A stretch of 45,982 nucleotides of DNA from a virus. A model generated the notes under the pieces. The model worked only from the letters and a program-made list of their open reading frames with translations, did no database searches and had not been told where the DNA came from. The translations under genes were made by a program, and so were the position numbers. This document shows, piece after piece, positions 33,028 to 41,744 of this stretch; position 1 is the first letter of the stretch; the number at the start of each line of letters is the position of its first letter. Location: positions 1-45,982 of IMG/VR virus record IMGVR_UViG_3300047157_000050, one strand, 5' to 3'.

Positions 33028-33375
33028 CAACTTTGGATAATAAAACTTTGAGAGGCTGGGATATTATGTCAAGGAATATAAGAAAACCATGAATCCATCC
33101 CAACTAGAAAAACTATCCATCCCATCCCAGCTACTGGCACAGATTTCCATCCTATCTGGTCCAGACTACGCCATCCATCCCAGAGAGTCCATCCTATCCC
33201 ATAATCCATGTATATGCGTGGGCGGAAAGCATGGAAAGTGCGAGGGGTACCCACCCTTCTGAGAAAATTTCTCCATCGGGCAAAGGGACCTCCATGTAAA
33301 ATTCTTATTTTTTCAATGTAGTACCTTGCATAACCAACTATTTTCGGCACTATGCAGAATTACTTAGTTATTATC
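33028..33375. other. Non-coding region with CCATCC repeats between divergent promoters
   Basis: About 350 bases with no convincing gene. Seven CCATCC units start at 33095, 33117, 33122, 33147, 33171, 33175 and 33189, giving a pyrimidine-rich plus strand and GGATGG-rich minus strand. A GC-richer stretch follows near 33216-33290. It lies upstream of the small terminase and outside both predicted transcripts, so a packaging recognition site or physical genome end is a good candidate. Confidence 0.5.
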
Positions 33376-33387
33376 TGGTATAATAAT
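33376..33387 (+). promoter_or_regulatory. Extended -10 promoter 1 for the structural operon
   Basis: TGGTATAATAAT contains TGnTATAAT, an extended -10 box with a perfect TATAAT (33379-33384). No good -35 is visible. The same 12-mer recurs at 33491-33502. Confidence 0.6.
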
Positions 33388-33412
33388 ACCTAGAATGAGC
33401 CCTAAAGAATAA

Positions 33413-33433
33413 TACTAATAGTATATATATACT
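33413..33433. repeat. Palindromic 21-base motif, copy 2
   Basis: TACTAATAGTATATATATACT, one base different from 28486-28506, with the perfect palindrome AGTATATATATACT at 33420-33433. It lies between the two extended -10 promoters of the structural operon, where a bound protein could block or activate transcription. Confidence 0.7.
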
Positions 33434-33490
33434 GGTAAGAGAAAACTTTGTAAGAATTCTAGGAATGAAGGGATAACTAATTTAAATTTA

Positions 33491-33502
33491 TGGTATAATA
33501 AT
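33491..33502 (+). promoter_or_regulatory. Extended -10 promoter 2, very close to the terminase start
   Basis: TGGTATAATAAT again, with TATAAT at 33494-33499. The expected transcription start is at about 33506-33508, on the ATG of the small terminase at 33508. No Shine-Dalgarno precedes that ATG, so a leaderless transcript is suggested. Confidence 0.6.
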
Positions 33503-33507
33503 AGTAT

Positions 33508-34095
33508 ATGGCAAATAAAGGTGAAATCTCTATAGACTCAGAAGACGAGATAAGAGAAATAGAGAAAGAATTAGAGGAAGAGTTGAGATATGCAGTAGCA
33601 TCTGCAAAGGGTGTAGTCCCAGCTGATGCTGTAATTAAGATTGAGCGTAAGAAAGGTAGACCAACTGGTGGACTTAGTGCAGAATCTAAGAAAGCTGGTG
33701 GTAAAAAGTCTAGAATTAAGCGTGGACAAACTTATAAACCTACAGATGATGACTATTCTAAGGTAGAAGAGATGGTTACTATAGGATTAGACCAGCATAC
33801 TATTTCTAAGGTTATGGGTATTAGTAATGCTACTCTAACTAAATATTATTCTCATAATTTACTAGTAGGTAAAGAGAAGCGTACCGCAAGAGTTGCCGGT
33901 GTTGCTTACGAGATGGCGGTCAGTGGGGAATCTCCTAGCATGACTACCTTTTGGTTAAAGACACAGGCCGGATGGTCTCCGAAACACCATGTTGTTGTAG
34001 AAGATAGACAGTTTGATATACAGTGGGCCAACGATGAGGCTGATATTGCAGACGCTAACCAAATGTTAAGGAATAAAGATAGTAAGGTACACTAA
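33508..34095 (+). CDS. terS: Terminase small subunit
   Basis: 195 residues. A charged N-terminus and a basic linker (KIERKKGRPTGGLSAESKKA, GGKKSRIKRGQ) precede a helix-turn-helix (LDQHTISKVMGISNATLTKY). A C-terminal part with TTFWLKTQAGWSPKHHVVV is typical of small terminases of this kind. It binds the packaging site and hands DNA to the large subunit. The start lacks a ribosome site. It lies next to the repeat-rich non-coding region, which may hold that site. Confidence 0.78.
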   Translation: MANKGEISIDSEDEIREIEKELEEELRYAVASAKGVVPADAVIKIERKKGRPTGGLSAESKKAGGKKSRIKRGQTYKPTDDDYSKVEEMVTIGLDQHTISKVMGISNATLTKYYSHNLLVGKEKRTARVAGVAYEMAVSGESPSMTTFWLKTQAGWSPKHHVVVEDRQFDIQWANDEADIADANQMLRNKDSKVH

Positions 34096-34100
34096 ACTTT

Positions 34101-35390
34101 ATGCAAGAGGAGAGAAAACCTATAGTAATACCCTATACACCTAGGGAATTACAAAGACATTTACACACAACTTTAGATAGATTTAATGTTGTAGTATGTC
34201 ATAGAAGGTTTGGCAAAACTGTATTTGCTATTAATCAGTTAATAAAAAGTTCTGTAGAAGATATACAAGCTGGTAAGAGACAACCTAGATATGCATACAT
34301 AGCACCACTATTTAAGCAAGCTAAGACAGTTGCTTGGGATGAATTAAAAAGGCTATGTGCTGTATTTCCTGATATTAAGTTTAATGAGGCAGAACTAAGA
34401 GCCGACTTTATGGGAGCTAGGATACAGCTCTACGGGGCAGACAATTACGACACTCTAAGGGGAATTTATTTAGATGGGGTCGTGCTTGATGAGTACGCTC
34501 AGATGAACCCTAAGATGTTCTCTGAAGTTATAAGGCCAGCACTATCAGATAGGAAAGGGTATGCCATATTTATTGGTACACCTAAAGGGAAAAACGAATT
34601 TTATGATTTATACCACTCTGCCCCAGAGAAGAAGGGATGGGCCAGATTCTTATACAAGGCGAGTGAAACAGGGATACTAGATGATGAAGAGCTTGAACTT
34701 GCGAAACAGGATATGGCAGAGACTGAATTTGAACAAGAATACGAGTGTTCTTGGTCTGCTGCACTTAGAGGTGCGTATTATGCTAAAGAGATTGAAACTG
34801 CTTATGAAGAAGACCGAGTGGGGAAAGTCCCTTATGACCCGGCTAAACAAGTAGTAACAGCATGGGACTTAGGAGTAAGTGACGCAACCTCAATTTGGTT
34901 CTGTCAATTTATAGGAAAAGCAGTACATGTTATAGACTATTATGAAAACTCCAATGAAGGACTACCTCATTATATAGAGGTACTCAATAGAAAGGGTTAT
35001 CATTATGGTGCACACATAGCACCACACGATATAGTAGTTAGAGAATTTTCTACTGGTAAGTCAAGACGAGACCTAGCATTTGACTTAGGCATAGACTTTC
35101 AAGTAGCACCAAAGTTAAAAGTAATGGATGGTATTGATACAACTAGAACCTACCTTAATAAGTGTTGGTTCGATGCAGAAAACACTAAGAAGGGATTAGA
35201 AGCATTACTACAGTATAGAAGTAGTTATGATGACAAGAAAAAGATATGGTCACAAAGACCAGTTCATGATTGGACATCACACGCTAGCGATGCATTTAGG
35301 TACTTGTGTGTAACAGATGTTGTATTCACAGGTAACGATAGTGTCTGGGGAAAGGAACTCCCTAAGACTGATTTAAGTTGGATAGTATAG
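34101..35390 (+). CDS. terL: Terminase large subunit (ATPase/nuclease)
   Basis: 429 residues. Walker A CHRRFGKT (33-40), Walker B GVVLDEYAQ (126-134), coupling motif IGTPKGK near 159. Nuclease residues are in TAWDLGVSDAT (Asp256), APHDIVVREF (Asp309) and HASDAFRYL (Asp near 397). It packages DNA through the portal and cuts the concatemer. The motor domain starts almost at once, with a short N-terminus. Follows the small subunit by five bases. Confidence 0.92.
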   Translation: MQEERKPIVIPYTPRELQRHLHTTLDRFNVVVCHRRFGKTVFAINQLIKSSVEDIQAGKRQPRYAYIAPLFKQAKTVAWDELKRLCAVFPDIKFNEAELRADFMGARIQLYGADNYDTLRGIYLDGVVLDEYAQMNPKMFSEVIRPALSDRKGYAIFIGTPKGKNEFYDLYHSAPEKKGWARFLYKASETGILDDEELELAKQDMAETEFEQEYECSWSAALRGAYYAKEIETAYEEDRVGKVPYDPAKQVVTAWDLGVSDATSIWFCQFIGKAVHVIDYYENSNEGLPHYIEVLNRKGYHYGAHIAPHDIVVREFSTGKSRRDLAFDLGIDFQVAPKLKVMDGIDTTRTYLNKCWFDAENTKKGLEALLQYRSSYDDKKKIWSQRPVHDWTSHASDAFRYLCVTDVVFTGNDSVWGKELPKTDLSWIV

Positions 35391-35398
35391 GAGAAGAT

Positions 35399-35536
35399 AT
35401 GAATCCGAAATGGTTAGAAAATAAAATATTAGAAATGGCACAGGACATTAAAGACCTTAAACATATTATGAAAGCAGTCAGTATGTCCACGCCACCACCT
35501 AAAGAAACAAAATACCCTATTAATAAAGGTAAATAA
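35399..35536 (+). CDS. Tiny protein between terminase and portal
   Basis: 45 residues, MNPKWLENKILEMAQDIKDL then a Pro-rich end TPPPKETKYPINKGK. TAGGAGAAGAT gives a ribosome site, and the frame fills the gap between terminase and portal exactly. Helical with a flexible tail; function unknown. Confidence 0.6.
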   Translation: MNPKWLENKILEMAQDIKDLKHIMKAVSMSTPPPKETKYPINKGK

Positions 35537-35539
35537 TTT

Positions 35540-37588
35540 ATGGCTAAAATGACAAAGAGGGAGCTATCTGCTCACTTAGAGCAAGAGATTAGTTCTGCTT
35601 TAGGGTATAAAGATGGTAAACTTACTACACAACGCTCAGATGCATTAGACCGTTATTACGGTAAGAAGTATGGTAATGAGCAAGAAGGTCGTTCTCAAAT
35701 TGTCACAAGAGATGTAGCAGATGTAATCGAATGGATTATGCCTAGCCTTATGAAGATATTTACTTCTGGGGACAAGGTAGTACAGTTTGAACCACAGGGA
35801 CCTGAAGATGTCAAAATGGCAAAGCAGTCTACAGATTATGTAAACCATGTCATAATGAGACAGAACCCGGGATTTTCTATTATATATCAATGGTTTAAGG
35901 ATGCACTGCTACAAAAGAACGGTATAGTTAAACACTACTGGGATGATACAAGTGAGACATTAAGAGAAGAGTATAAGAACTTAACAGAAGAAGAGTTTAC
36001 CGCCCTCTTAATGGAAGACAATGTTGAGGTATTAGAGCACACACAAAATGGCGGAGAAGAAGATGATGCACTTATTTCTTTACAGCCACAACAAATAACA
36101 CACGATGCTGTAGTACGCAGAACATATGATGATGGTCAGGTTAGAATAGAAGCTGTACCACCAGAAGAATTTTTAATAAACAAATATGCTAAGACAATAG
36201 AGGATGCTCGTTTTGTAGGACACAGGGTAAAAAGAACTAAGTCCGAATTAATACAACAAGGCTACCCTAAGAGTAAAATAGAGAATGTATTTAGTAATGA
36301 TGAAGCTGACTATAAAGCTGAAAGATTATCTAGATTCTCACACGAACAAGACAATTCACCAGAGGGTGACATTGATGATGGAATTTGGGTTACAGAATGT
36401 TACATGCGTGTTGATTTTGACAACGATGGCATTGCTGAACTAAGAAAAGTAACGAAGGTTGGAGATGAACTGTTAGATAATGAGGCCGTGGATAGTGTTC
36501 CCTTCTCCTCCCTTACACCTATACCAATGCCTCATAAGTTTTACGGTCTGAGTATTTATGACTTAATCTCCGACCTTCAACTCATTAAGACTACACTAAT
36601 GCGTAACTTGTTAGACAACATGTACCTAACAAATAATGGGCGATACGAGGTAGTGGAAGGTCAAGCAAATTTAGATGACCTAATGACTTCTAGACCGGGT
36701 GGTATTGTAAGAGTACGCACACCGGGTGCTGTTAACCCTCTGGGAACACCACAACTAGACCAGAACTCTTTTAATATGCTAGGATACCTAGACAGTATTA
36801 GAGAAGAGCGAACTGGCGTTAGTAAGAATTCAATGGGTCTATCTGAAGGTGGGTTAAAATCTCACCAAACTGCTACAGGCGTAGGTCAAGTAATGACCGC
36901 AGCACAGCAGAAAATAGAATTAATAGCTAGAATATTTGCTGAAACAGGAATGAAAGACCTAGCACAGTCTGTATATATGTTAGTACAGAAATTTGAAAAA
37001 CCAGAAAAACTTGTAAGATTAAACAACGAATGGACTACCTTATACCCACATGAATGGAAAACTAAGATGGACTGTACTGCACAAGTTGGTTTAGGTTTTG
37101 GAAATAAAGATATGAACCTTATGCACTTAGGTAGATTGTCGCAAACAATACAAATGATTGCACAACACCCAGCAGCAGGTATGCTACTTAAACCTAAAAA
37201 TGTATACAACTTAGTAGCCGAACAAATAAAAGCTATGGGCATGAAGAATGTAGATGATTTTATTACAGACCCGGGAGACCAAGATGTACAACAGCAGCAA
37301 GGTCCAAGCCCAGAAGAACAAGCCAAGCAAGCAGAAGCTCAGTTAAAACAACAAGAGCTGCAAATTAAGATGCAAAAGATACAACAAGAGTCTGCACTTA
37401 AGCAGCAAGAAATGCAAATTGATGCTCAAATAGCACAACAAGATTTAGAGCTTAAACAACAAGAAGCTAGTGTTGATATGCAAATTAAAGCACAAGAGTT
37501 AGAGATTAAGAAAGCAGAACTTGCACTTAAACAACAAGAACTTGAATTAGAAAGAGAACAGGAACGAGCAGTTAAAATAGGGAACTGA
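35540..37588 (+). CDS. Portal protein (P22-type)
   Basis: 682 residues. The N-terminal half has SQIVTRDVADVIEWIMPSLM and IYQWFKDALLQKNGIVKHYW, typical of the P22-like portal family. The middle has ERTGVSKNSMGLSEGGLKSH, and the end from about residue 590 is a Gln/Glu/Lys-rich coiled coil (EEQAKQAEAQLKQQELQIKM), which in P22 forms the portal barrel. The dodecamer is the DNA gate and tail attachment point. Position between terminase and scaffold agrees. Confidence 0.85.
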   Translation: MAKMTKRELSAHLEQEISSALGYKDGKLTTQRSDALDRYYGKKYGNEQEGRSQIVTRDVADVIEWIMPSLMKIFTSGDKVVQFEPQGPEDVKMAKQSTDYVNHVIMRQNPGFSIIYQWFKDALLQKNGIVKHYWDDTSETLREEYKNLTEEEFTALLMEDNVEVLEHTQNGGEEDDALISLQPQQITHDAVVRRTYDDGQVRIEAVPPEEFLINKYAKTIEDARFVGHRVKRTKSELIQQGYPKSKIENVFSNDEADYKAERLSRFSHEQDNSPEGDIDDGIWVTECYMRVDFDNDGIAELRKVTKVGDELLDNEAVDSVPFSSLTPIPMPHKFYGLSIYDLISDLQLIKTTLMRNLLDNMYLTNNGRYEVVEGQANLDDLMTSRPGGIVRVRTPGAVNPLGTPQLDQNSFNMLGYLDSIREERTGVSKNSMGLSEGGLKSHQTATGVGQVMTAAQQKIELIARIFAETGMKDLAQSVYMLVQKFEKPEKLVRLNNEWTTLYPHEWKTKMDCTAQVGLGFGNKDMNLMHLGRLSQTIQMIAQHPAAGMLLKPKNVYNLVAEQIKAMGMKNVDDFITDPGDQDVQQQQGPSPEEQAKQAEAQLKQQELQIKMQKIQQESALKQQEMQIDAQIAQQDLELKQQEASVDMQIKAQELEIKKAELALKQQELELEREQERAVKIGN

Positions 37589-37590
37589 TT

Positions 37591-37842
37591 ATGGAAAAGG
37601 GAGAAGAGATAGCAAGGGCAGACCAAGCTAAACAAATTTTAGAACATCCTCTATATGTAGAGGCTCTAGCCACAGTAAGAGAAGCGTTAATTGACCATCT
37701 CTTAAATACCAGAGTAGCCGAGGAAGTGGAAAGAGACAGATTGTATATAACAATCAAAGCATTAGACTTAGTGCATCAGCACATACAGTCAGTGCTTGAA
37801 ACAGGCACACTTGCTGAGAAGGAGCAAGAATTTTTTAATTAA
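37591..37842 (+). CDS. Small helical head-module protein
   Basis: 83 residues, MEKGEEIARADQAKQILEHP then EALIDHLLNTRVAEEVERDR. All alpha-helical and charged. Small proteins with this pattern follow the portal in several podoviruses; function unknown, maybe head assembly. Only two bases separate it from the portal stop. Confidence 0.6.
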   Translation: MEKGEEIARADQAKQILEHPLYVEALATVREALIDHLLNTRVAEEVERDRLYITIKALDLVHQHIQSVLETGTLAEKEQEFFN

Positions 37843-37858
37843 GCGTGAGGAGTAACCA

Positions 37859-38899
37859 ATGGATTCTGCAGAGAACACCCAAGAAGTTGTAAATAATAAT
37901 AGAGCAGATGCAGGTACAACTGCTGAAGCAAGTAATAAAATCCTTAGTATGTGGGACTCAGAAGAGCAAACCGCAAGCGAGGTAGCCGATACCCCTGTTG
38001 ACGAGGAAGTGGTAGAGGAAACACAGGAAGCTGAAGAGGTAGAAGAAGAAGCCCCAGAATCGGAAGAGGAAGGACAAGCTGAAGAAGAAACCGAAGAAGA
38101 GGTAGAAGAAGAAGAGTTTGAAGTAGTAGCGGAAGAAGACTTAAAATATACTATTAAAGTAGATGGAGAGGAATTAGAAGTTGGTATTGATGAGCTTAAG
38201 AACGGATACCAAAGGCAGGCTGACTATACTCGTAAGTCTCAGGCACTAGCTGAGCAGCGTAAGGAGACAGAAGCAATTCAGTCCGAGCGTATGCAACTAG
38301 AGCAAGAGAGGCAAATGTACGCAAATGGTTTACAGATGTTGCAAGAGCAACAATCGGCCAAGCTAAACGAGTTTAATAGTGTAGACTGGGAGTCTTTAAA
38401 AACAGAAGACCCTTATGCTTACATGATAAAGAAAGAAGAGTTTAGGGATGCACAAGAAAAAGTGCAAGGCGTAGCACAGCAACAACAGTATGTTCAACAA
38501 GAACAAATGCAGCAGCAACAAGCTGCTAAAGCAGAGTTTGTAAGAACAGAATATGCTAGGCTCGTTGAGGCTTTACCAGAGTGGGAAAATAAAGAATCTA
38601 CTATTAAAAAAGATATTAGAGACTATGCTTCTACTGTAGGTTTTCGACCAGAAGAGATTGACCAGTTAGCAGACCATCGTAGTGTTTTAGTAATTCAAAA
38701 AGCTATGGAATATGATAAGCTAACAAAGAAGGTAGCTCCAAAGAAGAAAGCGGTAAAGAAAGTACCCAAAGTTCAGAAGTCCGGAAGAGGAAACTCAAAA
38801 GAAGATGCAGCCACTGAAGCTATTAAGAAAAAGCGTACAAGGTTACAGAAGTCAGGCAAACAACAAGATGCTGCTTCTGTCTTTTATGATATGCTTTAA
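37859..38899 (+). CDS. Capsid scaffolding protein
   Basis: 346 residues. Residues about 40-110 are extremely acidic. A short beta segment (YTIKVDGEELEVGIDELKNG, YQRQADYTRKSQALAEQRKE) begins a long Gln-rich coiled coil, and the C-terminus is basic (KKVAPKKKAVKKVPKVQKSG). An acidic N-terminus, coiled coil and basic tail is the classical scaffold layout, where the basic end binds coat protein. The gene lies directly before the coat gene. Confidence 0.82.
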   Translation: MDSAENTQEVVNNNRADAGTTAEASNKILSMWDSEEQTASEVADTPVDEEVVEETQEAEEVEEEAPESEEEGQAEEETEEEVEEEEFEVVAEEDLKYTIKVDGEELEVGIDELKNGYQRQADYTRKSQALAEQRKETEAIQSERMQLEQERQMYANGLQMLQEQQSAKLNEFNSVDWESLKTEDPYAYMIKKEEFRDAQEKVQGVAQQQQYVQQEQMQQQQAAKAEFVRTEYARLVEALPEWENKESTIKKDIRDYASTVGFRPEEIDQLADHRSVLVIQKAMEYDKLTKKVAPKKKAVKKVPKVQKSGRGNSKEDAATEAIKKKRTRLQKSGKQQDAASVFYDML

Positions 38900-38910
38900 G
38901 GAGATAGGTA

Positions 38911-39813
38911 ATGCCTACACAATTTAAGACATACGATGCAAATGCAATCCGTGAGGATTTGTCAGATGTCATCTATGATATTTCACCAACGGATACTCCG
39001 TTCCTCTCTAGTATTACTGGTAAAGGTTCAGTATCTAACACTCTATTTGAGTGGCAAACAGAAGCACTTGCTGCTGCTGTAATTAATAACTACCATGTTG
39101 AAGGAGCTGCTGCTGGTACAGCTGCAACTACTGATACAACTCGTGTATCTAACCAAACACAAATTTCTAAGAAAGTTGTTGAGGTTACTGGTACTCACGA
39201 GACTGTAAACAACGCTGGTAAAAAGTCAGAACTGGCTCACCAATTAGCAAAGGCTTCTAAAGAGCTTAAGCGTGATATGGAAGGTTCACTACTAGCTGAC
39301 AATGCTGCTGCTGCGGGTAACGCAACAACTGCTCGTGAAACTCGTGGTGCTGCTAACTGGATTACAACTAATGTTGTAGATGCTGGTACTACTAGTACAC
39401 ACGCTGCTATGACTGAAGCTGATGTTCTTTTGGCTGCTGAAAAAGTATGGACACAAGGCGGTGAAGCGTCTACAATCCTACTTGGTGCAACTAACAAGAA
39501 GTTAATCACAGCTATGTCAGGTCGTGCTGATGCGGTTCGCTCAGTAGCAGATAACAATATGACTATTCAAAACTCAGTTGATGTATATGTATCAGACTTT
39601 GGTACTTACAACATTGTTATGGATAGATTCTGTGACCAAGACATCGTTTACTTCCTAGACCACGACATGTGGTCAGTTGACTACTTGCGTGATTTCCAAA
39701 CTTTGGATATTGCAAGAGAAGGTGACTCAGAGAAGAAAATGCTTCTGGTTGAGTATGGTCTAAGATGTGGCAACGAAGCTGCCAACGCTAAGATTAGATA
39801 CACTACAGGTTAA
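38911..39813 (+). CDS. Major capsid protein
   Basis: 300 residues, MPTQFKTYDANAIREDLSDV, with FLSSITGKGSVSNTLFEWQT, KKVVEVTGTHETVNNAGKKS and a late VDVYVSDFGTYNIVMDRFCD. This pattern is that of the short HK97-fold coat proteins of the SU10-like family. Codon use is markedly more regular than in neighbouring genes, as expected for the most abundant product. GGAGATAGGTA precedes the start. A strong terminator follows. Confidence 0.82.
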   Translation: MPTQFKTYDANAIREDLSDVIYDISPTDTPFLSSITGKGSVSNTLFEWQTEALAAAVINNYHVEGAAAGTAATTDTTRVSNQTQISKKVVEVTGTHETVNNAGKKSELAHQLAKASKELKRDMEGSLLADNAAAAGNATTARETRGAANWITTNVVDAGTTSTHAAMTEADVLLAAEKVWTQGGEASTILLGATNKKLITAMSGRADAVRSVADNNMTIQNSVDVYVSDFGTYNIVMDRFCDQDIVYFLDHDMWSVDYLRDFQTLDIAREGDSEKKMLLVEYGLRCGNEAANAKIRYTTG

Positions 39814-39824
39814 TATAACCGACT

Positions 39825-39848
39825 ACCACCCTAGGCAACTAGGGTGGT
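39825..39848 (+). terminator. Rho-independent terminator after the coat gene
   Basis: ACCACCCTAG-GCAA-CTAGGGTGGT forms a perfect ten-base-pair stem with a four-base loop, followed by TTACATT. It lies 12 bases after the capsid stop. The weak U-run would let part of the transcripts continue into tail genes, giving an excess of coat message. Confidence 0.8.
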
Positions 39849-39855
39849 TTACATT

Positions 39856-40149
39856 ATGGCAATTGATACAAAAATAATAGCAAATTTAGATGGAAGCCTT
39901 ACAGTAGCTAGTCAGCAAAATGACAAGGTAGTTAAAAAACTAGCCGAGCTAAACACAAAAGATAAGTTCCATAACAGAAGTACACAATACAAAGGTGATT
40001 CAGTAATGTCTCACAAAGTAGCAAGCATACCACTTATTGTGGTAGAACAAATGATGCGAGAAGGCATATGGGGAAACCAAGAAAGAATGAAGGTTTGGAT
40101 GAACGACCCAGCTAACGCTATGTGGAGAACTACTAAAGGAAAAGTATAA
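39856..40149 (+). CDS. Small conserved structural-module protein
   Basis: 97 residues from ATG 39856 (MAIDTKIIANLDGSLTVASQ); a GTG at 39844 lies in the terminator stem and is less likely. It contains VMSHKVASIPLIVVEQMMRE and a Trp/Met-rich end (WMNDPANAMWRTTKGKV). Its ribosome site would have to lie in the hairpin (AGGGTGG), so the hairpin may also limit its translation. Ends in a TAATG overlap. Function unknown. Confidence 0.6.
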   Translation: MAIDTKIIANLDGSLTVASQQNDKVVKKLAELNTKDKFHNRSTQYKGDSVMSHKVASIPLIVVEQMMREGIWGNQERMKVWMNDPANAMWRTTKGKV

Positions 40150-40793
40150 TGGCATTAAGTACATTTACAGAATTAAAAGATGCAGTAGCAGACTGGTTAG
40201 ACAGGTCAGACCTGACCACAAGAATACCAGACTTTATTGCACTAGCAGAAGCTAGAATTAATAGGGAGATACGCATACGCCCTATGGAAGTAAGAAGTAC
40301 AATGACCACTACAGCAGGCAATCAATATTTTAATCTGCCGGGTGGTTACATACAAATGCGTAACATACAACTAAATACAAATCCTACTACACCTCTCGAG
40401 TATATTACACCAGAGATGTTAGATAGGTTATATGGTAGCAGTACAACAGGTAAGCCAAGAGCCTATACGCTTATTGGAGACGAGATTCAATTAGCACCTA
40501 TACCTGATTCAGCCTACACATTAGAAATGGCTTTCTATGAGAAATTTACAGCATTGGGTGATGGTACATCAGGTACAGTCACAAGCAACTGGTTAACTAA
40601 GAATGCACCAGACATATTATTATATGGTGCTCTTATGGAAGCAGAGCCTTTTATTAAGAATGATGAAAGAGTAGCAGTGTGGCTAAATGGCTATGGTAAT
40701 GCTATAGACAAACTACAAAAAGCAGACCAAAGAGATAGACACTCTGGCTCTGCAATGAGAGTAAGAAACATTTACTCTGGAGTTGAAGGCTAA
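40149..40793 (+). CDS. Head-tail adaptor protein
   Basis: 214 residues, MALSTFTELKDAVADWLDRS, then FIALAEARINREIRIRPMEV, GNQYFNLPGGYIQMRNIQL and LTKNAPDILLYGALMEAEPF. This helix-strand-helix pattern and length match the adaptor family of podoviruses (T7 gp11 / P22 gp4 type), which connects portal and nozzle. Overlaps the next gene in TAATG. Assignment by pattern and synteny. Confidence 0.7.
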   Translation: MALSTFTELKDAVADWLDRSDLTTRIPDFIALAEARINREIRIRPMEVRSTMTTTAGNQYFNLPGGYIQMRNIQLNTNPTTPLEYITPEMLDRLYGSSTTGKPRAYTLIGDEIQLAPIPDSAYTLEMAFYEKFTALGDGTSGTVTSNWLTKNAPDILLYGALMEAEPFIKNDERVAVWLNGYGNAIDKLQKADQRDRHSGSAMRVRNIYSGVEG

Positions 40794-41224
40794 TGGCATC
40801 TAGCACTTGGTCAGCAGACTCATCAACTTGGTCAGGTAATTCCTACATATGGGATAACAGTACATACCAAGTAACAGCCACTATGACCCAGACTATATTG
40901 TCAAAGTCATTACTAGAAGATACTGTATTCCCTAGAGGAGTAACGATAGGTGGTAGTTACGGAATGTCTGGTACAACAGCACATGTTATGCCAGCATCTA
41001 TTTCACTAGCAAACTCTGGTGATGTAGCAAACAGTCAGACAGCACAGATTCCAGTTAGTGGAACTCTGGCAGGAACAAGTAACATAAAGAATAATGTAAA
41101 CTTTCCAGAAAGTGGAACAATGGGTATGACTAGTTCTGCCTCTAGTGACAACACATTCTTATGGAACGATGTAGAGGAAGATACGGACACACTTTGGACA
41201 AAGATAAGTGACCCAGATGAATAA
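40793..41224 (+). CDS. Minor structural protein of unknown role
   Basis: 143 residues with an N-terminal Trp/Ser repeat (SSTWSADSSTWSGNSYIWDN), then Ser/Thr/Gly-rich beta segments and a C-terminal FLWNDVEEDTDTLWTKISDP. Low-charge beta-rich sequence between the adaptor and fibre genes suggests a tail component. No family recognised with certainty. Confidence 0.55.
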   Translation: MASSTWSADSSTWSGNSYIWDNSTYQVTATMTQTILSKSLLEDTVFPRGVTIGGSYGMSGTTAHVMPASISLANSGDVANSQTAQIPVSGTLAGTSNIKNNVNFPESGTMGMTSSASSDNTFLWNDVEEDTDTLWTKISDPDE

Positions 41225-41241
41225 CACAACAGGAGTATACA

Positions 41242-41733
41242 ATGACATTAGATAATGTAAACATAGGGCTGGCTAACTTTTGGAAAGTTACTTGTCTTGA
41301 TAAAGATGGCAACATCAAATGGGAAGAGAATAAAAAGAACCTAATTACTACAGTAGGGTTAAACCATATTCTAGATACACAATTTCACGCAAGTACACAA
41401 GTTACTACTTGGTACATAGGACTAAAAGGAGCTGGTACTCCAGTAGCAGCAGACACGATGGCATCACACTCAAGCTGGGCAGAACTTGCTGGCTATGCTG
41501 GTAACAGAAAAGAATGGACAGAAGGTGCAGCATCAAGTGGTAGTATGACTAACAGTTCTAGCGTAGACTTTACAATTAACGCAACAGCAACAGTAGCTGG
41601 TGCTTTTCTAAACACAGCAGCAACAGGAACAGCAGGTACACTATACGGTGTAGTTGACTTTAGTTCTTCAAGAGCAGTAATCTCTGGTGACACACTACAG
41701 GTAACGGTAACAGTAACAGCTGCTTCAGCATAA
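41242..41733 (+). CDS. Conserved tail protein A, right copy (intact)
   Basis: 163 residues, MTLDNVNIGLANFWKVTCLD, with HASTQVTTWYIGLKGAGTPV and a beta-rich end (GVVDFSSSRAVISGDTLQVT). It is the complete version of the gene broken at 15-507. Shows about ten base changes beyond the indel, so the two copies are not one sequence read twice. ACAGGAGTATACA precedes the start. A short beta-rich virion protein; role unknown. Confidence 0.7.
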   Translation: MTLDNVNIGLANFWKVTCLDKDGNIKWEENKKNLITTVGLNHILDTQFHASTQVTTWYIGLKGAGTPVAADTMASHSSWAELAGYAGNRKEWTEGAASSGSMTNSSSVDFTINATATVAGAFLNTAATGTAGTLYGVVDFSSSRAVISGDTLQVTVTVTAASA

Positions 41734-41744
41734 AGGAGTAGAGA

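Noticed and set aside
33095-33194. CRISPR array or tandem repeat gene
   Set aside because: Units are only six bases and spacing is irregular (4-30 bases), so this is no repeat-spacer array.
33069-33350. Minus-strand 93-residue frame, Trp/Gly-rich
   Set aside because: It needs a GTG start without a ribosome site, and its odd composition is just the translation of the CCATCC repeats. The strand also lies outside the predicted early transcript.
39237-39557. 106-residue minus-strand frame in the capsid gene
   Set aside because: Ala/Ser-rich antisense of a codon-biased coat gene; no support.
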